Assembly: GCF_018336975.1 (NCBI RefSeq)
Contig: NZ_CP025572.1
Location: 4,076,600 to 4,140,599 of the forward strand
DNA length: 64,000 bases
DNA from: Marinomonas sp. CT5
GTDB lineage: Bacteria > Pseudomonadota > Gammaproteobacteria > Pseudomonadales > Marinomonadaceae
Direction of reading: 5' to 3'
Shown: one piece after another, positions 46,274 to 56,092 of the stretch
Layout: the number at the start of each line of letters is the position of its first letter
Position numbering within the stretch: position 1 is the first letter of the stretch
Notes under the pieces: generated by a model
The model's database searches: none
What the model saw: the letters and a program-made list of their open reading frames with translations, nothing else
Told to the model about the DNA's origin: nothing
Made by a program: the position numbers and the translations under genes

Positions 46274-47406
46274 ACGATCACTCCTCCACTCACTTGAGCA
46301 GCACGGCTAGCCAGCGACGCAACTCGTTGTGTTAAATTAGGTGTTAGATATTTGTGCTCTTGATGTTGGAATCGCTCATAAATAGTCAAACGTTCAGCCA
46401 ACGAATAACCCAGACCTTCACAAGCTTGCGCCACGCTACTAATCTGCGGCCACGCTCGTTCTGGGTTAATAAAATCTTTGGTTAGGGGCGAAATCCCCCC
46501 CCAATCGTTAATACCAGCGCCAATATAACTGCCGTATTCCACTTCCAAATTCGGTGGTGCTTGTATGCTGATATCAACTGGCAAGATCAAACGGGCAATG
46601 GCGATAGTGCGTTTCATATCGTCTAAATCAGGCTCTTGATAGTTAGCCATGGCGGTGCCAGCTTTCGCGCGAAAGTTCTGAATGATGACTTCTTGAATAT
46701 GACCATAGGTAAGGTGCCGCTCACGAATAGCGATAAGACTGCGAATTCGATCCGCCCAGCTTTCACCGATACCAATCAAGATTCCTGTGGTAAAGGCAAT
46801 ATCAAGGCGGCCAGCTTGTTCAATGGTATCGAGTCGACGTTTCGGCGTTTTATCTGGACAAGCGTAGTGAGCTTGGCCTTTTTTAAGTAACGTATTTGAC
46901 ACATTTTCTAGCATCATTCCCATGCTAGCTGCGACGGATTTTAGGCGTTTTAATTCATCAAAAGATAAAGCCCCCGCGTTTACATGCGGTAATAAGGGGG
47001 TGTGAGCCAGCACACTTTCACACTGATCATGCAGATAATCCAGAGTGCTGACATAACCTAAATGAGCCAACATGTCGCGGGCTTTCTGATGACGTTCTTC
47101 TGGACGTTCGCCTAAACTAAACAGTGCTTCTTTACATTCTAATACGGCGCCTTCACGTGCCGTTTTTAATACTTGCTCTGGCGTCATGTAGTTTGCGTGA
47201 ATGGAGTCCGGCGATTGCACAAAGGTGCAGTAACCACAAGAATCACGGCACATATTGGTCAAAGGAATAAAAATCTTTTTCGAATAAGTGAGCTGTTTAC
47301 CCCAAGCGTTATCACGCGTTTCCGCTGCGGCTTGGCAGAGTGAGAACAAGTCTGGCCCAGTGGCAAACTCATAAGATATGGCTTCATTATCAGAGATCAT
47401 ATTCAC
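46270..47406 (-). CDS. cofG: FO synthase subunit 1 (radical SAM CofG)
   Basis: This enzyme completes the deazaflavin ring of FO from the CofH product. The 378-residue radical-SAM protein has its cluster in TNMCRDSCGYCTF (CX3CX2C) and LGERPEERHQKARDML. The PNLEVEYGSYIGAGINDWGGISP stretch near the C-terminus marks CofG. In actinobacteria CofG and CofH are fused as FbiC; here they are separate. It is the first gene of the operon, with two operator-like palindromes upstream. Confidence 0.94.
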   Translation of the reverse strand: MNMISDNEAISYEFATGPDLFSLCQAAAETRDNAWGKQLTYSKKIFIPLTNMCRDSCGYCTFVQSPDSIHANYMTPEQVLKTAREGAVLECKEALFSLGERPEERHQKARDMLAHLGYVSTLDYLHDQCESVLAHTPLLPHVNAGALSFDELKRLKSVAASMGMMLENVSNTLLKKGQAHYACPDKTPKRRLDTIEQAGRLDIAFTTGILIGIGESWADRIRSLIAIRERHLTYGHIQEVIIQNFRAKAGTAMANYQEPDLDDMKRTIAIARLILPVDISIQAPPNLEVEYGSYIGAGINDWGGISPLTKDFINPERAWPQISSVAQACEGLGYSLAERLTIYERFQHQEHKYLTPNLTQRVASLASRAAQVSGGVIV

Positions 47407-47446
47407 TCCACACGTTAGTAATTGAACAAGGTAAAATTAACTTTTT

Positions 47447-47458
47447 TACCATTTGGTA
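47447..47458. promoter_or_regulatory. Operator-like palindrome upstream of cofG (site 1)
   Basis: TACCA-TT-TGGTA is 41 bases upstream of the cofG ATG, within TTTACCATTTGGTATA. It shares the TTTACC-N4-GGTAAA pattern with the sites at 47562 and 48524. RutR-type regulators are known to bind a similar TTGACCANNTGGTCAA palindrome. Confidence 0.55.
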
Positions 47459-47561
47459 TAAAAATTAATAGCAATCATTTTGTGAGGAGTAAATTGTTTT
47501 TATTAGTGCAAAACGCGCACCGATAAAGGGCTAGCGCTCTAAAGTTTAGTTAAGTAAAAAG

Positions 47562-47577
47562 TTAACCAAAAGGTTAA
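47562..47577. promoter_or_regulatory. Operator-like palindrome upstream of cofG (site 2)
   Basis: TTAACCAAAAGGTTAA is a perfect 16-base palindrome except for its A4 centre. It lies between the TetR-type gene and cofG, 156 bases upstream of cofG. It matches the TTWACC-N4-GGTWAA pattern of the other two sites. Confidence 0.55.
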
Positions 47578-47590
47578 GGCAATGAAAATT

Positions 47591-47636
47591 GGCGTTTTTT
47601 TGCACATTTTAATCCTGCTAAAAAAACGCCTTTTAT
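47591..47636. terminator. Terminator-like hairpin past the TetR-type gene
   Basis: GGCGTTTTTTTGCA and TGCTAAAAAAACGCC pair with one bulge, and a T run follows on the plus strand. It lies 36-80 bases past the stop of the minus-strand regulator gene. It may serve that gene or insulate the cof promoter. Confidence 0.45.
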
Positions 47637-47671
47637 TGAAATCACTGAGGAGAAAATTTATAAAATTATTT

Positions 47672-48319
47672 TTAATTATTTTTTTTGGCACCAAGAGCGC
47701 GCACAACAAAGTCAGTCACGGCTAATTCGGCTCGTTCAAAATCTTCTTCATCCAAACGATGTTTTCCTAATAGCACTTCCATTTGAACCGAAAAATCCGC
47801 GTAAGTTTGTGTTGCCGCCCAAATAGTGAAAAACAAATGTTCAGGATCTATTTCATCCACTAATCCTTTATTTATCCAAGACTTAACCAATATAACATCA
47901 CGCTCGAACTGGGGTTTTAAATGACTAATCAGGTATTCTTTTAAGACAGGCGCACCGCTAATAATTTCATGAGCGAAGACCTTAGAACCATTCGGATACA
48001 TACGGGAAAGTTGCATTTTCTCATGAACATAACGACGAATAACGGCCTCAGGTGTTTCACCCTGAGTTTCAAGAAAAGACAGCTTTTCTATCCAGATATC
48101 AAGCATCTCTTTTAACACACGTTTATACAGTAACTCTTTGTTTGGAAAGTAATAAATCAAATTTTGCTTAGAAATATTTGCCGTCATGGCAATCGCTTCC
48201 ATCGATGAACCGCTGTAACCTTTTTCGGCAAACAACACTTCAGCAGAACGCAATATACGTGACTCCAACTCTTCTCTATTAATTGATTGTTTTGTGCGTT
48301 TCGCTTTTTTTTCAATCAA
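47672..48319 (-). CDS. TetR-family regulator, RutR-like
   Basis: This 215-residue regulator has the N-terminal TetR helix-turn-helix (EVLFAEKGYSGSSMEAIAMTANISKQNLIYYFPNKE in pieces). It also has a ligand domain very like RutR, the uracil/thymine-sensing repressor of pyrimidine catabolism, seen in LDIWIEKL, LKEYLISHLKPQ, DPEHLFFTIWAATQTYADFS. It sits between the cof operon and the amidohydrolase operon. I infer that it controls both through the shared palindromes and responds to a pyrimidine-like ligand. Confidence 0.88.
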   Translation of the reverse strand: MIEKKAKRTKQSINREELESRILRSAEVLFAEKGYSGSSMEAIAMTANISKQNLIYYFPNKELLYKRVLKEMLDIWIEKLSFLETQGETPEAVIRRYVHEKMQLSRMYPNGSKVFAHEIISGAPVLKEYLISHLKPQFERDVILVKSWINKGLVDEIDPEHLFFTIWAATQTYADFSVQMEVLLGKHRLDEEDFERAELAVTDFVVRALGAKKNN

Positions 48320-48523
48320 AATTCAATCCGCCCTAAATAAAAAATCATTCTTTTTTTCAATCTTATAAGACGCTGTTTTTATTAAACATTATCTTTTTTT
48401 TCAGGTTTTAAAATAGCACAGCTCAGTGACTCTAACGAGTCTTTCTCAATAAACTTGATTAAGACTTGGCCTACTTATTGCTGACCAGAAAGACAAGTTG
48501 TCGGTGTTTTTTTATCGACGTTT

Positions 48524-48539
48524 TTTACCTTTTGGTAAA
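48524..48539. promoter_or_regulatory. Operator-like palindrome upstream of the amidohydrolase operon (site 3)
   Basis: TTTACCTTTTGGTAAA (6-base arms, T4 centre) lies 29 bases before the ATG at 48569. This fits a repressor site over the transcription start. It shares its arms with the two sites before cofG. Confidence 0.6.
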
Positions 48540-48568
48540 GGTATTGAAAGCAGAAGTAGGAGCAAGCT

Positions 48569-49810
48569 ATGCAAGACCTTCGTATCAACCAGCAGCGCCT
48601 TTGGGACACATTGATGGAGATGGGCGACATTGGCGGTACTGAAAAAGGCGGTTGTAACCGCTTAGCAGGAACAGATTTGGATAAACAAGCCCGCGACCTT
48701 TTTGTTGCTTGGTGTGAAGCCTGCGACTGTACCGTTGAAGTCGATAAAATCGGCAACATCTTTGCTCGTCGCGCTGGCATAAATAATGATTTACCTGCTG
48801 TCGGTACAGGAAGCCATCTTGATACTCAACCTACTGGCGGCAAATTCGATGGTGTTTTTGGCGTTCTTTCAGGTGTTGAAGTATTGCGAACACTGCATGA
48901 AAACAACATCCAAACACCAACAGCCATGGAATTTTCCGTTTGGACCAACGAAGAAGGCTCACGTTTTCAACCTGCAATGCAAGGTTCTGGAACCTATGTG
49001 GGTCGCTTCGACCTAGAAACGGAACTAAACAAAACCGATGTGAATGGTATTCGTCTCGGCGACGAATTAGAACGCATCGGCTACTTAGGTGAAATGGAAC
49101 TTGGTAGTCGACACATGGGGGCCTTTTTCGAAGCACATATTGAGCAAGGCCCGATTCTTGAAGATGAAGAAAAAGCCATTGGCATAGTACGACTCGGTCA
49201 AGGTATTCGCTGGTACAACGTAGAAGTCGTTGGTCGTCCTTCTCACTCTGGCACCACCCCAATGCATCTGCGCAAAGACGCCATGTTAGCGGCGTCAGCC
49301 ATTGTCACAGAAATGAATGCCATTGCGCTTCGCCATGAAAATGGCTTAGGTACAGTAGGCTTTATGCAAGTTTGGCCAAACTCCCGCAATACCATCCCAG
49401 GCAATGTGAAATTCAGCGCCGATCTTCGTAATCCGAAACCCGATGTACTGCTTACTATGCACGAAGAGCTGGTGTCCTTCTGTGAAAAAATTGCCGAAGA
49501 ACACGGCGTAGAAGTCAATCTCGATCCTTTTTGGTATTTCGCCCCAGTTGAGTTTAATGCTTCCGACGACGTGAAAGCCGCTACAGAAAAACTCGGTTAT
49601 AGCCATATGGATATTTATGCAGGTGCAGGGCATGACGCCTGTTATATGGCAGATCTTGTACCAACCGGAATGATCTTTACACCTTGTTTGAATGGTATCA
49701 GCCATAACGAAGCGGAATACAGCTCACCAGAAGAATGTGCCGCCGGAGCCAATGTGCTACTGCACGCCATGCTAGAGGCCAGTGAGCGCATCGCGAAAGA
49801 ACATCAATAA
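48569..49810 (+). CDS. Zn-dependent N-carbamoyl-amino-acid hydrolase / beta-ureidopropionase (M20)
   Basis: This 413-residue M20-family amidohydrolase is of the HyuC/AmaB/allantoate-amidohydrolase group. Metal and catalytic residues are visible in TGSHLDTQPTGGKFDGVFG, WTNEEGSRF and the HIEQGPILE and GAGHDACYMA motifs. With a dihydropyrimidinase in the same operon, the expected reaction is removal of carbamoyl from N-carbamoyl-beta-alanine, giving beta-alanine, CO2 and ammonia. An N-carbamoyl alpha-amino acid or allantoate remains possible. GTAGGAGC precedes the ATG. Confidence 0.88.
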   Translation: MQDLRINQQRLWDTLMEMGDIGGTEKGGCNRLAGTDLDKQARDLFVAWCEACDCTVEVDKIGNIFARRAGINNDLPAVGTGSHLDTQPTGGKFDGVFGVLSGVEVLRTLHENNIQTPTAMEFSVWTNEEGSRFQPAMQGSGTYVGRFDLETELNKTDVNGIRLGDELERIGYLGEMELGSRHMGAFFEAHIEQGPILEDEEKAIGIVRLGQGIRWYNVEVVGRPSHSGTTPMHLRKDAMLAASAIVTEMNAIALRHENGLGTVGFMQVWPNSRNTIPGNVKFSADLRNPKPDVLLTMHEELVSFCEKIAEEHGVEVNLDPFWYFAPVEFNASDDVKAATEKLGYSHMDIYAGAGHDACYMADLVPTGMIFTPCLNGISHNEAEYSSPEECAAGANVLLHAMLEASERIAKEHQ

Positions 49811-49888
49811 CTCATGATGACTAAATGTAGAAAACACACAATCCGTGAATGAAACCGATAAATAATTGAAAATAGAAGAGGTGGCAAC

Positions 49889-51373
49889 ATGACCAGCAAG
49901 TCTGTTAAACAAGGTGAGTTCTATGAGTTGGAGGTTGATAGCGACCTGCAACAAAGTTCAGCATATAACGACGATTTAGCGCCAACCAAAGTTCAAGACC
50001 GCACTTGGAGCAAATGGAATATCGCCGCGTTATGGGTCGGTATGTCAATTTGTGTACCGACTTATACGCTAGGTGGCGTGTTGACGGCCTACTTTGGTTT
50101 GTCGGTGATGGAAGCACTATTTACCATTCTTGTTGCTAATATTATCTTGCTGGTTCCATTAACACTGAATGCGTACCCCGGTACTAAATTCGGTATTCCT
50201 TTCCCTGTCCTATTACGCTCCTCATTCGGCATGATTGGATCAAACATTCCGTGTTTAATCCGTGCTCTCGTTGCCTGTGGTTGGTTTGGTATTCAAACCA
50301 TGTTTGGAGGCTTGGCAATTCATCTATTCTTGTCCGCTGTATCAGACGGATGGGCTAGTTTAGGTGGCATTGGTGAAGTCATTGGCTTCTTTATTTTCTG
50401 GGCACTGAACATGTACGTGGTAATTCGCGGCGCAGAATCCATCAAATGGATGGAAACTTTATCCGCACCATTACTATTAATCGTTGCCATTGGTCTAATG
50501 ATTTGGGCTGGCGGTAAAGTCTCTTTTACCGAAATTCTGACGACTCCAGCAAGCCGCCCAGCAGACGCTGGTTTCATGGGTTACTTCCTTGGTGGCCTAA
50601 CCGCCATGGTGGGTTTTTGGGCAACCTTATCCTTGAATATTCCTGACTTCAGCCGTTATGCAAAATCTCAGAAAGATCAGGTCATAGGACAAATCGTTGG
50701 CCTGCCTGTCACCATGTTCTTCTTCGCAGCATTAGGTGTGGTACTGACAGCGGCATCGACTACATTGGTTGGCGAAACCATTTCGGACCCTATTTCGTTA
50801 ATTGGTAAAATTGACAGTCCATTTTGGGTGGCCATTGCGATGATCTTGATCGTCATTGCCACGCTTTCGACAAATACGGCAGCCAACGTGGTTTCTCCAA
50901 CCAACGATTTCCAAAACATTGCGCCAAAACTGATTAATCATACTCGTGGTGCTTTGCTAACTGGCTTCATTGGTATTCTGCTAATGGGGTGGGAACTGCT
51001 CAAAAAATTAGGCTTATTGGAATCAGATGTCAGCGTAGAAGGCATGTATTCAAACTGGTTATTGGGTTACTCAAGCCTACTTGGCCCAATTGCCGGCATT
51101 ATGATTGTCGATTATTTTTTAATCAAACGTCAGCATTTAGATTTGGTTGCACTTTATACACCGAATAGTCTTTATCCTGCTTTTAATAATGCGGGCCTAA
51201 TCTCTTTTGCTATCCCCGTTGTGATTACCTTAGTGGCGCTGAATGTGCCAGCTCTTGGTTGGTTCTATGACTACGGCTGGTTCACAGGAGCATTCACGGG
51301 GGCCATCGTGTATTTCGTATTGGGTAACATGCAAACCTCTTCTACCGCTCAAACTGACGCATTGCCGTCTTAA
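49889..51373 (+). CDS. NCS1-family nucleobase/hydantoin:cation symporter
   Basis: This inner-membrane importer of 494 residues with about 12 helices has the NCS1 opening TWSKWNIAALWVGMSICVPTYTLGG. Further conserved stretches are LLRSSFGMIGSNIPCLIRALVACGWFGIQ and LSLNIPDFSRYAKSQKDQ. Family substrates are uracil, cytosine, allantoin and hydantoins (Mhp1). It is placed between the hydrolase and the dihydropyrimidinase, so it probably brings in their substrate. It has a GAGG Shine-Dalgarno. Confidence 0.93.
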   Translation: MTSKSVKQGEFYELEVDSDLQQSSAYNDDLAPTKVQDRTWSKWNIAALWVGMSICVPTYTLGGVLTAYFGLSVMEALFTILVANIILLVPLTLNAYPGTKFGIPFPVLLRSSFGMIGSNIPCLIRALVACGWFGIQTMFGGLAIHLFLSAVSDGWASLGGIGEVIGFFIFWALNMYVVIRGAESIKWMETLSAPLLLIVAIGLMIWAGGKVSFTEILTTPASRPADAGFMGYFLGGLTAMVGFWATLSLNIPDFSRYAKSQKDQVIGQIVGLPVTMFFFAALGVVLTAASTTLVGETISDPISLIGKIDSPFWVAIAMILIVIATLSTNTAANVVSPTNDFQNIAPKLINHTRGALLTGFIGILLMGWELLKKLGLLESDVSVEGMYSNWLLGYSSLLGPIAGIMIVDYFLIKRQHLDLVALYTPNSLYPAFNNAGLISFAIPVVITLVALNVPALGWFYDYGWFTGAFTGAIVYFVLGNMQTSSTAQTDALPS

Positions 51374-51488
51374 TCCAAATCTGTTTTGTCGGCGGTGCTT
51401 TCGAGTATCGTCGATATTTTTAATACATCAGCCTTTGTTCGCTTCCCTTCATCTGGAAACAAGCAAAGTATTCTCTCAAAAAGGATGA

Positions 51489-52931
<1,443 letters not shown>

Positions 52932-52998
52932 AATTGTATTAATAGAAATGCAGCGACCTATTCAAATCTCAACCTAGTCATTTAAAAACAGCAAAATT

Positions 52999-53038
52999 AA
53001 AGCCCCTTACGCTGATCATTCAACGAGCAAGGGGCTTT
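52999..53038. terminator. Bidirectional terminator between hydA and dddD
   Basis: The arms AAAGCCCCTT and AAGGGGCTTT enclose a 20-base loop between two convergent genes. A- and T-rich flanks on both sides suit termination in both directions. Confidence 0.75.
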
Positions 53039-53078
53039 ACATTAGATTCTTTTTTCAGTTACCGCTTTCCTGTGTCAC

Positions 53079-55592
53079 TTAACTTGGTAAAAATTCTCTC
53101 CCCCATCCAGTAGCAGCAATTCTTTTCTCTAGCATCACATTAATATCATCTTCCTCGTAGCCCAAGCCCTGCAAGACGTCTACCGTTGATGTACCAAATT
53201 TTTCCGTTGGCGTCACAGCTTTAATTTTAGCTTCTAATGGACGAATAGCGTATGGGTCTACCTGCGTAAGACAATGACCACTTGGATGGTCTGGGAAAAT
53301 CGAGAAGGCATAACTCCCTCGGTCAATCCCTACCTCTTGATCTGCTACTCGACTGTTGTGCTGACGTAAAAACGCAATAGAAACCGTTTCTGCACAGGCA
53401 ATATCAGCGATAGCAAATTCTTTGATCCAGTACTCTGACGATTCATTTATGAGGTTTTCACGTAAAAAACGACCAACATCATGGCTTTCTTGAATGCCAC
53501 CTAAACCTTGAATCTCCTCCATCTTCGCCAACTCATCTTGATGCGAGTCTAATAATACCCAACCATCACTCGTTTGATAAAAGTGTGACAAGGCATGATT
53601 CCCCAATACATCTCGACCAGACGCTTCATCAAATGGCCCTCGACCTTCATAATCAAAGGCAAACGGTATCTGCGCAATATTGGTCACCGCAGACAGAGAC
53701 GTTCTTACTCGAGTCACTTTGCCTGTTTTACGCTTTTGATACAGTGCAATCGCCATACCTAGCGCGCCGGCAAAACCACAGTTCACATCTAGCGTACCTA
53801 AATGGGCGTGTTCTTCTGGCGTTTCTGGTTTGCCAAAGCGGCTCATTATTCCGCTATTGGCCTGAATAATATCGTCATACCCAATGTAGTTTGTTTTGCT
53901 GCCCGGACGTGGCCCACCAAAGCAGTCAAGACGACAGAAAAGCACATCTGGGTTGATCGCACTCAAGCTGTCTTGATCCAACCCTAGAGGTTTCATTTGT
54001 CGGTCTGGTGCATTAATGACCACAATATCCACACTCCTCACCAAACGATCAAACACTTCGCGACCTTCTTTGGTCATAATATTGACCAAGGCGCTTTTTT
54101 TACCAACGCCTGTTTGGAAGGAAAATAAAATCCCTATTAGAGGATCATACAAGGGAGTCACAGGGTCTAACTTCGTGATCTCAGCACCAAAACGAGCCAT
54201 AAAGGCGGTAGAGTGAGGGCCTGCTATCACATTGGTTAGATCTAATATTTTCACCCCATCAAGCCAACCAGCGCCACTTTTAGGCAGTATGTTTTTTCCT
54301 GTTGGGCGAGAGATATCTTCCAATTTCGCCCCCTCTTTCAAGCGTACTAAAGCCTCTTCAAAGCTCACCTTTTGTTCCGCTTTAGGGTGTAGCATCGCTT
54401 CCGATTCATTTTCGAACCAAACAATCGGCCCTGGCTGCTTCATCGTACCGAATTCGGTATTTTCCACCTCTACGATTAAGCCAGAGTCATTACAATGCTT
54501 ACTATTCACCCACTCTTGAGTCGTGCGGTGAGGAGCGCCAGGAATCTGCCCTTCACCAAAGATAACGCCCCACTCAGCAGACGTTTTCTGAAGAAACGCT
54601 TTTTTCATCTTCTCTGAAATGATGTCTGCCCATTTTTTCGGCAACGGATAAACACCGATCGAAGTTTCTCCGTCCCATTCACTAATTGGCACGTGTAGAT
54701 CTTTCACATCAGGCAAGCCTTCCGCCATCAGTTCATCATAAATACCCAGTGCTTTTAACGCTCTTTTGGCGTGATTGCGATGGGAAGGACAAACACAGTA
54801 AAACTGACGTCCATCCGCACACATGTATGTTCGGTAAAATGGATCTAAATATTCTTGTAATTGCTCATAACTAAGATCCATTTTTATACGATTAAGCTTA
54901 CGATGCTCTATTTCAAGCTCACGCATCGTTTTATAGCGCTCTGGTAATTGATCCACTAAATAGGAATTATATGACAGACCTTCCATTAGCGCGGCCGCAA
55001 TAGGCACTTCAATATTGTCCCCGCGACCAGTTTTTTCTCTTTCAAACAAGGCAAGCGCAATGGAGCTGGCTGCTAGTGTAATGGAATAAGACGAGCCCAA
55101 TGGCAAAGGCGAGAAGCTTGGATTTAGCCCCATTAAAACACGGTTAAAGCCCATATCAGTAAAGGCGCCAGACATGGCCGCAACCACGGCTTCCGTCGCT
55201 TTCCAATCACGGCGCAGTTCGTCATTGCTCGCAAAACCAGGCATAGATAGTGTAATTAATTCAGGACGAGATTCACGCAGTTTAATGAAATCAATTCCCA
55301 ATCTTTTCATCACGTCAGGACGAAAGCTTTCGATCACAATATCAACATTATCAATCAACTCTAACGCCTGCTCTAAACCTGATGGAGTCTTGAGATCGAT
55401 ACAAAGAGATGCTTTGTTACGATTCAATATAGCGTTGGCAGGATGCTTCCAGCTTGGACCGCCAGGCGGATCTATGTGTACAACCGTAGCGCCTAAATCG
55501 GCCAATACCATAGCAACAGCAGGACCCGCAATTTGCTGGCCGAAATCAGCGACTCGAACACCTGCTAGCGGTAATTGATTCTGTTTATTCAT
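53079..55592 (-). CDS. dddD: DMSP acetyl-CoA transferase/lyase DddD
   Basis: DddD converts dimethylsulfoniopropionate (DMSP) with acetyl-CoA to 3-hydroxypropionyl-CoA, releasing dimethyl sulfide. The 837-residue protein is a tandem of two class III CoA-transferase domains (about 8-430 and 445-837). The second has the catalytic Asp at residue 602 (LGTLDVNCGFAGALG), matching the Asp602 reported for Marinomonas DddD. At the equivalent place the first domain has LPLGSSYSITLAAS without an Asp, so it is probably structural. The gene is divergent from dddTBCR across a 500-base regulatory region. Confidence 0.96.
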   Translation of the reverse strand: MNKQNQLPLAGVRVADFGQQIAGPAVAMVLADLGATVVHIDPPGGPSWKHPANAILNRNKASLCIDLKTPSGLEQALELIDNVDIVIESFRPDVMKRLGIDFIKLRESRPELITLSMPGFASNDELRRDWKATEAVVAAMSGAFTDMGFNRVLMGLNPSFSPLPLGSSYSITLAASSIALALFEREKTGRGDNIEVPIAAALMEGLSYNSYLVDQLPERYKTMRELEIEHRKLNRIKMDLSYEQLQEYLDPFYRTYMCADGRQFYCVCPSHRNHAKRALKALGIYDELMAEGLPDVKDLHVPISEWDGETSIGVYPLPKKWADIISEKMKKAFLQKTSAEWGVIFGEGQIPGAPHRTTQEWVNSKHCNDSGLIVEVENTEFGTMKQPGPIVWFENESEAMLHPKAEQKVSFEEALVRLKEGAKLEDISRPTGKNILPKSGAGWLDGVKILDLTNVIAGPHSTAFMARFGAEITKLDPVTPLYDPLIGILFSFQTGVGKKSALVNIMTKEGREVFDRLVRSVDIVVINAPDRQMKPLGLDQDSLSAINPDVLFCRLDCFGGPRPGSKTNYIGYDDIIQANSGIMSRFGKPETPEEHAHLGTLDVNCGFAGALGMAIALYQKRKTGKVTRVRTSLSAVTNIAQIPFAFDYEGRGPFDEASGRDVLGNHALSHFYQTSDGWVLLDSHQDELAKMEEIQGLGGIQESHDVGRFLRENLINESSEYWIKEFAIADIACAETVSIAFLRQHNSRVADQEVGIDRGSYAFSIFPDHPSGHCLTQVDPYAIRPLEAKIKAVTPTEKFGTSTVDVLQGLGYEEDDINVMLEKRIAATGWGREFLPS

Positions 55593-56092
55593 ATCTACTT
55601 CATCCTAATTCACCTGATCCAACCCTTTATAAAGAGAGGGCATAGACTGGTTTATTTATTTTTATACCGGAATCCCGGCTGCTTTTATTAGACGAAATAA
55701 TTGGTAACTTTTGAGTTCATCCAATTTAACCATTTCTCGAAAGCAGAATATTAGGAGCGAATTAAATAACGAACCAGCAAAATAAAATCACCCTAAGAGG
55801 TCGTTTTTTTTATTACTAAGAAGGAAAAGACTATGGAGCTATAAATTTTATAGGGGCTTAGATAGATATTTTATTGCTTCTCTCTTTCAACAAGATTCAT
55901 AACAATGTTTTTCGAAATAAAGAAAGAATAAGACTGGCTGAAAATGTCTTAACTATAAAATAAAAATAATAGTGAGAATGGCAATATGAATAATATAACG
56001 ACTTCTAAGTTCATCCGTTTAGACCACCCCATTAAAGCGTTATTAAATTTAATGGTATCGAAGCGCAATAACGCCACAGAGAGGGTTACACG
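55593..56092. promoter_or_regulatory. dddD-dddT divergent control region with a repeated motif
   Basis: These 500 bases contain no supported gene. A 19-base direct repeat occurs twice with 15 matches: AGTTCATCCAATTTAACCA (55714-55732), about 120 bases before dddD, and AGTTCATCCGTTTAGACCA (56008-56026), about 67 bases before dddT. The copies sit symmetrically with respect to the two genes and are candidate sites for the LysR-type DddR. The promoters themselves could not be placed with confidence. Confidence 0.5.
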
